Assembly (NCBI RefSeq): GCF_004664715.2
Contig: NC_051075.1
Coordinates: 39,153,458 to 39,217,457 of the forward strand
Source of the DNA: Peromyscus leucopus
Lineage: Eukaryota; Chordata; Mammalia; Rodentia; Cricetidae
Direction of reading: 5' to 3'
DNA: 64,000 nt
Shown: piece after piece, positions 57,151 through 64,000 of the stretch
Layout: each line of letters opens with the position of its first letter
Position numbering within the stretch: position 1 is the first letter of the stretch
The notes under the pieces: model-generated
What the model was told of the DNA's origin: nothing
The model's input: only the letters and a program-made list of their open reading frames with translations
The model's database searches: none
Program-made: the position numbers and the translations under genes

Positions 57151-57530
57151 CAGGGACTTCTTACATTCCTGTTACAAAATCCAGACAGAAATCACTTAAA
57201 TGGGGAGAGGCTTGTGTCAGCTCATGATTTTACAGGGCTTGGTCCAGGGTCACTTGGGCCCACGCACTCGGGCAGAGCATCCTGGTAAGAAGAGCGTGCC
57301 GCAGAGGTGATAACCATGGAAGCAGAGAGAAGGGATTCACAGTGCTCAGTCACTTTTCTCCTTTTGTCCTCAGCTGATGGGCTGGTACTGGTCATATTCA
57401 TGGTGGATTTCTTTCCCTTCAGTTAATTCCATCTAGAAGTGCCTTCACATATGTCCCCAGAGTTGTGCCCCACCAATTTCCTAGGTGATTATAAACCCAG
57501 TCAAACTGACAATATAGATTAACTACCGTA
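57151..57530 (-). mobile_element. L1-type 3' end, antisense
   Basis: 'cattcctgttacaaaatcc', 'ttgtgtcagctcatgatttt', 'gaagcagagagaagggattc', 'ccccaccaatttcctaggtg' and 'cccagtcaaactgacaatat' are reversed pieces of the L1-type 3' block. Confidence 0.7.
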
Positions 57531-58078
57531 AGTTCACCCCTTGACACCCCAAAGCATGAGCCTGTGGGGGACATTACACATTCAAATGGTAGCAATGAGT
57601 GATCAGTCCGAGGAAGCTGAATTTCTCACGTCAAGTCTTGAACTGCTCTGGTTACTAGGAAAGCAATCACCTTGCCATACTGGCATCTTGCCATACTCCG
57701 TAATCCTCTCAGGATTACATTTTGAGAGCGCAACTTCCCCTTTGTTGGAGGCAATTAGAGAGCTCATGACTGACTAAATAGGAGTTACACGGGTTTTTTA
57801 ATTTAAAAAAATACTAGGAGCATTTGTATTTCAAAATATTTCAGATACTCATATGTTAATTGGTAATGTCGTCTGCTTTTTCCTGTTTCTTTCCATTCAT
57901 GAATTGGGACTTGGTAGACGCACCAGTTGTATAGGCTCTGATGTCTGCCTCAGTGTCACTGTAGGAGTGTGACTGCAGTGTGCACACCATACTGTTACTA
58001 TGAAAAAGGCACAAGTCTTTGTCTGAAGTCAATAAGAAACTCGTGGTCCAAGAGTGTTGGTTAAAACTCTTCTGTTTA

Positions 58079-58083
<5 letters not shown>
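57531..58083. other. No recognised feature
   Basis: Single-copy-looking sequence. Confidence 0.45.
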
Positions 58084-58120
<37 letters not shown>

Positions 58121-58140
58121 GCACGCACACACACACACAC
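58084..58140. repeat. (CA)n microsatellite with CG steps
   Basis: Fifty-seven bases of CA repeats with three CG-containing units ('cgcacgcacgc') in the middle. Confidence 0.96.
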
Positions 58141-58679
58141 GTTTTTGAGTTTTTGATGGACAGCAGACTGATGGTGAAGGAGTGGGCGTTTGATTGGCGC
58201 CATCAGGATCGTATGTTGTCTCAGTCCCGCCGTTTCTCATCATCTGCCTCAACACCAGGATCACCAAAGCTCTCATACTTTATGAGATTTCGTTCCTCTT
58301 TATTGGTATTTCAGGAAATGAGAGCTGAGACTCATCCATTAAGCTCAGAAACCTTCATCCTCTTTGAATGATGCCTGCATACCACATTGCTTTGGGGGAA
58401 GTGTTGGCAAGTTGTGAATTTACCAAGAACAGAGTGACCAAGCCAATGATTCTTAGACCCCTTCCCTTACAGAGACTCCAGTTTTCCTACTAGTTTCTAA
58501 AAATTATACTTAATAGGACTGAAGAGTATTTGCGTCTGACTAAGCTATTTCCCTGCCTCTGTAGAATTCCTGGATTGCGTCTCCATCCGTTCCCCAGAAG
58601 GGACCATCGAGAAATCTGTTTGAATTCTTTGCTCTCTGCTGTGGTGCTTTGATGGCATGGTTGTCGTGATATGTGTGTG
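58141..58679. other. No recognised feature
   Basis: Single-copy-looking sequence. Confidence 0.45.
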
Positions 58680-58990
58680 TCAGTCATCTTCTCTTGCTGT
58701 GACCTGGCAAGAATCTGTTGAAGGAAGGAATTTAGGCTTCTTTTGACCTACAGTTCAAGAAGATACATTTCCAGCGTGGCAGGAGAGAAATGGCCACAGG
58801 ATAGGCATAGTAGCAGCAGAAGGCCAGCTAGACACAACGTATCTAAAGTCAAGAAGCCAGTAGTGAGCAGGAAAGCAGGGCAGGGCTGTTGAATCTCAAG
58901 CCCACGCCCAGTAAACCACTTCTTGTACTTACCTTCCATTTCTCAAGAGTTCCACAACCATCCAAACACTGCCACCATCTAGGAATTGTG
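58680..58990 (-). mobile_element. L1-type 3' fragment, antisense
   Basis: 'cttctcttgctgtgacctgg', 'acagttcaagaagatacatt', 'gcatagtagcagcagaagg' and 'acaaccatccaaacactgcc' match the reversed L1-type 3' text with strong divergence. Confidence 0.55.
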
Positions 58991-60286
58991 GGTTCATGGG
59001 GAATGTTTCCCACCTGAACCACAAAAAAGGTCAATCGTAACACACGTCACTGCAGAGCGGTGTTGTGAGGTCCAGAATGATTGTCCCACGGCATGTATTT
59101 CACTCATCAATTTGAGAGTTCTAAAAGTGCAATCATGTCTAGGTAAACTTTTATAACCCTGGTTTGTGTTTGTATTGTACCAATAAATAGAAAACATGGT
59201 CAAGAAAAGAGCTAACCTTTTGGAAACAGATGGAGTTTGGTGTCAGCGTAACCAATGGTTAAGCTAATGGCCAAAGACAAGCATTCTGCATGCTGTGATC
59301 CAACAGACGCCATTGACTTATGTCCTTGAAATGTGGGCACTAAGCCTATTTGCATAAGGTGACAGGAAAGTAAACAGAGCAAGAACACATTAGTGTGATG
59401 AGCTCTGTGATAAAGGTAAGTCCTTAAATGCATAAAACAAGGGTGTTTAACTTCGTATCCTCTACTGAGTGCCCGTTACATGCCAAACACTGAAATACTT
59501 CATATACGTCATTTAATCTTCCCTATAACTTTATTGCTCATTTCATTTGCAGCCAATAAGCTGAGTGAGGCAATGATGTCGCCATCAAATTTGAGTACCA
59601 CTTCTGCTGGCATTCTTTTGTTTATTCTGTCATGAAGTGTGACCACGGAGGTGACTTTCTGACACACGGCTTGGCTGGAGTTAGAACCACACTTGATGTA
59701 GTTCCTTGTCCCTGACCCAGACAAAGAAAGAGGACTGACTATAATAGACTTCTGAGCTAATTACTTGGTGGCAAGCTGTGATTCCAAAGCCACAAAAGAA
59801 GAAGGCAAGAGCAGTTCTAATAGGAATATACTTTGGCATGGCCTCAGGTCATATGGTCTAAACATTTGCAGGGCTTTGTTTTGTTTTGTCAAGAAGCCCA
59901 GGTTCCATGCTATAAGCAGAAATATGTGGCACATTTTGAACAAAGGAAATATGTACCCAACAAAGCATAGAGCCTGAACTGCCAACCAGACAATTGCTAC
60001 AAGTATGTAGTTACTTACCAGAGAGAACGTAACCACATGTGTTTCCAATATGGAAGGCATTCTGGGTGTGTATACATTCACATGTACACATGGGACTCAT
60101 TTCACTGTCGATGGAGTATCAAACATAGGAGAGAGAGCATGCAAGTTATTGTCTTTAAGTGAAGGACTCTGTTATCTTAATTGTTTTGTAGTTATTCAAA
60201 GTGAACAAACATGAAATCCAATAAAATGTCTACATCACAAAGATTTTGGTGATGAGCCAAAGTCTAGGTCCCAGGGATTCTGAAAC
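58991..60286. other. Single-copy stretch with a MIR relic
   Basis: 59462-59620 reads as reversed MIR ('ctactgagtgcccgttacat', 'gccaaacactgaaatacttc', 'gtcatttaatcttccctata'). No gene was recognised. Confidence 0.5.
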
Positions 60287-60311
60287 TTTTTTTTTTTTTT
60301 TTTTTTTTTTT
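60287..60311. repeat. T25 homopolymer
   Basis: Twenty-five uninterrupted T. No SINE or L1 body is recognisable next to it. Confidence 0.95.
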
Positions 60312-61574
60312 GCTTATTTTCCAACGTTAGTGGCCCCTCACCTTTTCTAAGTTTCCTGCTCTTAACAGCCTGGAGTCATTTGGTGAGAGTCCCACAAGGT
60401 GTCCCATTTACTCCTGACATCCTTCCAAAGGGACATGTTCTTGCATCATGCATGGACAAGTGTCAACAAGCTAAGAAGCAGGTTGATAACCGTTAGATAG
60501 AAATGTAGTTGCTGAAACCCTGAACAAATCTAGCAGAGAGCAAGCCTGGGATCGCTAGAAATGAAGCCATTCATGACTGCTTTTCTTGTCTTCTTCATGT
60601 TTTTTCATGTCTGATGTCCTGATGATCTTCGGTGTCTCGGCTCTTGTGGCTGGTGCCCTTTAATAGAACCATAGAGATACAATTTAATGAAAAACTGAAA
60701 GCACGTCAATTCTTGACCTCCTCCACACACCAGTCCACATAATCATCTGCCTGTTTATGTCACTCTGCAGGTTGATCATGGAGTCTGGGATGAAGAGTCT
60801 GCTATGGAAGAAACTGTCAGTTACAATTCCCAATTTGAACAACTTTGTTTGTAGAGCCTTGTGTCAGCTCTTCCAACCATGTCCCACCCCCAAAATTCCT
60901 TATACATATATTAAAGCTGCTCATAGCACCCAACCTGTAATTCTCAGCATGTAGGAAGCTAAGGAAGGAAGATGGAGAGCTTGAGGCAAGCCTAGGCCAC
61001 ATAGTAAAGCCCAGGCCAGCCTAGAGAGGGATGAATGCTTGTTCCAAAGTCACCTTTGTACAGTGAATTCCATTTGAACAAAGTAGCTGATCCTCCAAAC
61101 ACCACCTGTCTGTTCTCTGTTGACTCATTTCCTACCCTTCTAGGCTGAGCTCTTCATTTTTCCTGGACTCTCATGGGATGTATACTTCAGCTCCCAGTGT
61201 CCATAGTTGGATGCTTTACTATCTTGCCTGGTTCTCAAATAGCTTTGCTCGTCGGCTGAAAACTATGCATCTTCCACGTGGCCGCTCCTTTTCTGGGCTG
61301 TGGGGTGACTTTCCATTTCATTAGGCTTCTTGTGAGTTCCAGCTTTTCTTCCTGTAAAATCACAATGAGGACCCCGACTACAGTTTAAAGTCTTCTCCTT
61401 CTCTCCTTTTGTGTATTAGTGGAAGGAAGCTGCCAGGTTTGTTCTCCCTTCTAATTCCGTAGCTGTGGGCCACTGTGTCTTTTACGACTTCATCCATGTG
61501 CATAAATTACTGAGCAGAACTGAGCTAGGCAAGGAATCCAGGTGAACACATTGCCCGGGAGAGCAGGCTGAGGA
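60312..61574. other. Single-copy stretch with a weak B1-like relic
   Basis: 60925-61025 ('acctgtaattctcagcatgt', 'gcttgaggcaagcctaggcc', 'acatagtaaagcccaggcca') may be an old sense B1/B4 body. The rest is not recognised. Confidence 0.4.
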
Positions 61575-61730
61575 GTATGATGGACTTGGGGTGAAGTTCT
61601 AACTCTGTCTCTTGTGTGACCAACGGCAAGTTATGGAGCGACTCCCCCTAACCCATTTCTTCATCTATAAATGTTTTCTCACAAAGTAATTAAGTGGATT
61701 AAATCATTGCTTCGTCCAGCCTACAATATA
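61575..61730 (+). repeat. MIR SINE
   Basis: 'gtgaagttctaactctgtct', 'tgtgaccaacggcaagttat', 'catttcttcatctataaatg' and 'gtggattaaatcattgctt' follow the MIR core and tail in order. Confidence 0.68.
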
Positions 61731-62962
61731 GACTCAAGAACATTACTAGATGATGATATTTCAGTACCTTTAAAGGGCTTTTTCATAAACACCCTAGATT
61801 CAGTTGTTCCAACAGTGACCATCTCTAGATGAACAAGCTGTCTTAGTGCTTCAAGGGTGCCAGAGACATGAAGATAAAGAAAAACAGCGGGTCTGAAACC
61901 CAAGCATAGCAGTTTCCTATCTGAGTGCCCTGGGTGAAGTACACAGACTGGGTCTCAGCCTGCTCAGTTGTAAGTGGGGGTGATAACAACCTTGGCCCCC
62001 ATGGAGATGAACAGGGGACACATGCCCTTATCACTCTCAGGGTTCCAGCTGACGCCTGCACAGCAAAGACAGATTAATAAATGGAAAGACAACTAATCTG
62101 TTTACTCCAAGTTTCATGTGACGTGAAAGCCTTTGGCGGTGAAGGCACAAAGGCCCCAGGGAAATGTCTAATTTTAGACCTAGACTTAGTGAGGGATGGA
62201 CAGCTGTGTAGAAATGTGATTGGGCGGAGGGTACGAACCACTGATAACAGACATCCCGAGAGGCCTGCTTGCTCAGACTTCTTGGGTTCTGTGTAGGATT
62301 CATTTCTCTCCTGTTTTCTATTTTCTCTCATTTTCTATATGGGGCAGGCCACCCCGTCATATGAAGGCATTCGATAGAGAAAGGACAAGTTAGAGAGTGA
62401 CCCTTCCAGGTTTGATGGCTTGCATTGGTGAGGAGGAAATCTGGTTTCTATAAATTAGTGTGAAGTAGAAAGAAGGGCAGAAAGCAAGGGGAGGGAGCAA
62501 AATCAGAAAGACCTCCTTCTGAGGCCCTTCTAGTCTCCGTCAAAGTGCCCAGCAGGTCTCGGTGCCATTCTGGGAGGTATTGTGCTCCCAGCTCCAATGC
62601 CCAGTAGGTGATTGAGTGAACTCAATGCACTAATAAATGCAGACCAGCATTGGGAATACTCAGAATGTGTTTATTGTTGCTGCAAAGGCCTTGTTGTAGT
62701 TCACACTGAAGATTTCTCCTCACAGGGAGGATTTCTCCTTGCTGCTTAAGGGGAATTCAGCTCTGGGGTACTGAGGCTTGCTCTCACATTTTAGCATAGA
62801 TCTGAGGGGAGACCAGTCGATCTCTATATGGACAATCTCTCATCTGAGAATATTAGAAGGGTGGTGGCATTATAGTGACAATAGATGACAGACTGACCTA
62901 AACGAGGTTACCGGAAAAACTGAAAACCACATGCAGGTCTCTTTAAACAATCCCGTATTTCC

Positions 62963-62966
<4 letters not shown>
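61731..62966. other. No recognised gene
   Basis: 61900-62010 may hold another MIR core scrap ('ggtctcagcctgctcagttg', 'aagtgggggtgataaca'). The overlapping frames at 62037-62331 on both strands are not recognised. Confidence 0.4.

Positions 62967-62999
<33 letters not shown>
62967..62999. repeat. T33 homopolymer
   Basis: Thirty-three uninterrupted T, the longest homopolymer of the window. No obvious young retrotransposon body adjoins it on the right, where the body of an antisense insertion would lie. Confidence 0.97.
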
Positions 63000-63003
<4 letters not shown>

Positions 63004-63785
63004 TGAGCATGTACTCATTCACAGGTATTATCATTAAGTGTGTAAGGCAGAATAATGGTGTTCTGAAGATGTCCATACCAGAAGCCCAGCCTTCGGAATG
63101 CATCATCTTACTTGGCAACCAAAACTTTGTCCATGAGACACACTTAAAGACTTGGGGAAGAGGGAACTATCAGGGTTATGTTCAGAGACAACCTCTCCAG
63201 GCTGTTTCTTTTCAAAGCTTACATTTTGCAATCATAGTTGCTGGAAGGGAAAGTCTGCTGTGTCTGGTAATCTACATTTTACTGTTATTCTCAATTCAAA
63301 ATTTTCTGCGTCTAGAATGTTAGATTCAAAGTCATCCTCTTCTGGAACTTTGTAGGTTAGGGCACCCCTTTTTCTCAAATTCAGAGTTACTTGTTTAATC
63401 TGATTCTTTTTCCTATGTGAGTAAACTGGATTTTGTTTCTCAAAATATTGGGACTCTTCACTTTTGGTGCTTTGAAGTGCCATGAGTCTATTGTTTTCTA
63501 TGGTACTTGGTACTGTATGATCTCTTCAGTCTGAAGACTAGGATTTCGGGAAAAAATATTTATCTGCTAATTCTTTGCTTCTGTTTTTATCATTTTCTTT
63601 GTGAACTTTTATTGAACATTGTTGACTGTTCCTATTATTTTCTTTCTTTCTTCTTTAAAATTCACCACCCCCTTGGCTTCCATCAACTTAGTTCTTCCTT
63701 TGGTCCCTTGAAGTCTTTGAATCCCTTTGTTTTTCCATAAGTATAATGACATACTTGAGACAACTTTATTTACTTTACATATGAG
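63000..63785. other. AT-rich stretch with one ancient relic
   Basis: 63045-63130 ('ggcagaataatggtgttctg', 'atgcatcatcttacttggca') resembles an ancient mammalian repeat text ('cagaataatggcccccaaag ... atgttaccttacatggcaa'), family uncertain. The rest is not recognised. Confidence 0.4.
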
Positions 63786-63853
63786 TGGGGGTAGGGAGAG
63801 AGGGAGGGAGGGAGGAAGAGAGGGAGGGAGGGAGGGAGAGAGGGAGGGAGAGA
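63786..63853. repeat. (GGGA)n microsatellite
   Basis: About 68 bp of G/A-only sequence built from GGGA and GAGA units. Confidence 0.94.
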
Positions 63854-63873
63854 ATTAATTTTTGGCTCATAGT

Positions 63874-63993
63874 GGACTGAAGGCCTCACCTAGTGTTGGA
63901 CTGAAGGCCTTACCTGGTGTTGGACTGAAGGCCTCACCTAGTGTTGGACTGGAGGCCTCACCTAGTGTTGGACTGGAGGCCTCACCTAGTGTT
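63874..63993. repeat. 24-bp minisatellite, five copies, near the window edge
   Basis: Units of 24 bp start at 63874, 63898, 63922, 63946 and 63970. The unit begins 'ggactgaaggcctcacc' and ends 'tagtgtt'. Units four and five share a G for A change ('ggactggagg'); unit two has T and G changes. The last 7 bases of the window begin like a further unit, then differ. No spacers. Confidence 0.93.
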
Positions 63994-64000
63994 GGCCATC

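Overview
The window looks like non-coding DNA from a rodent nuclear genome, most likely a cricetid (hamster, vole or deer-mouse group). The evidence is the transposon content: B1, B2/B3, ID and B4 SINEs, rodent-type L1 3' ends, two URR1 hAT copies, a rodent-type solo LTR with a 6-bp target duplication, and older mammalian MIR, L2 and L1M relics. The best-preserved B1 copies (12.7, 31.1 and 54.0 kb) share a 3' half ending in a 'gcaaagctacacagagaaac' type block, which I associate with cricetids. Species is not determined. I found no protein-coding gene, no rRNA or tRNA gene and no CRISPR array. The longer open frames are mostly translations of microsatellites or transposons.

Layout. 0-9 kb: an edge-cut LTR-like repeat, CA/TG microsatellites, one B2-family SINE, one antisense L1 3' end, and about 3 kb with no recognised repeat. 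8.7-11.2 kb: a short CpG-island-like segment in AT-rich sequence, a B4 SINE, a small CpG cluster and a 6-copy 31-bp minisatellite. 12-17.7 kb: a second copy of the edge repeat, an ancient L1M invaded by younger SINEs, two more B1s and an LTR-like segment. 19-31 kb: two L1 3' ends, a B1 pair, MIR relics, a Z-DNA-prone repeat and an AT-rich block with a homeodomain-type palindrome. 32-41.6 kb: more B2/B3, L1 3' ends and LTRs, ending in a solo LTR inserted in an ID/B4 SINE beside a URR1 element. 41.9-45.7 kb: the least repetitive part, with a CpG-enriched segment and a minus-strand exon-like open frame. 46.9-57.5 kb: a URR1 inside an L1 3' end, a long TTC/GAA repeat, an L2 relic, a candidate conserved element at 51.6 kb, and a deep transposon stack (L1M carrying three B1-type SINEs and a younger L1). 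57.5-64 kb: L1 and MIR relics, long T-tracts and a 24-bp tandem repeat reaching the right edge.

The window is best read as an intron or intergenic region of a developmental-type locus. The single-copy AT-rich blocks with local CpG clusters look more like regulatory sequence than genes. That is inference from composition only, because no alignment could be run. I did not find a new coding system. The best leads are the CpG-island-like block (8.7-9.06 kb), the CpG/octamer segment (41.9-42.6 kb), the phase-0 exon-like frame (45.2-45.7 kb), the candidate conserved element (51.6 kb) and the two minisatellites.
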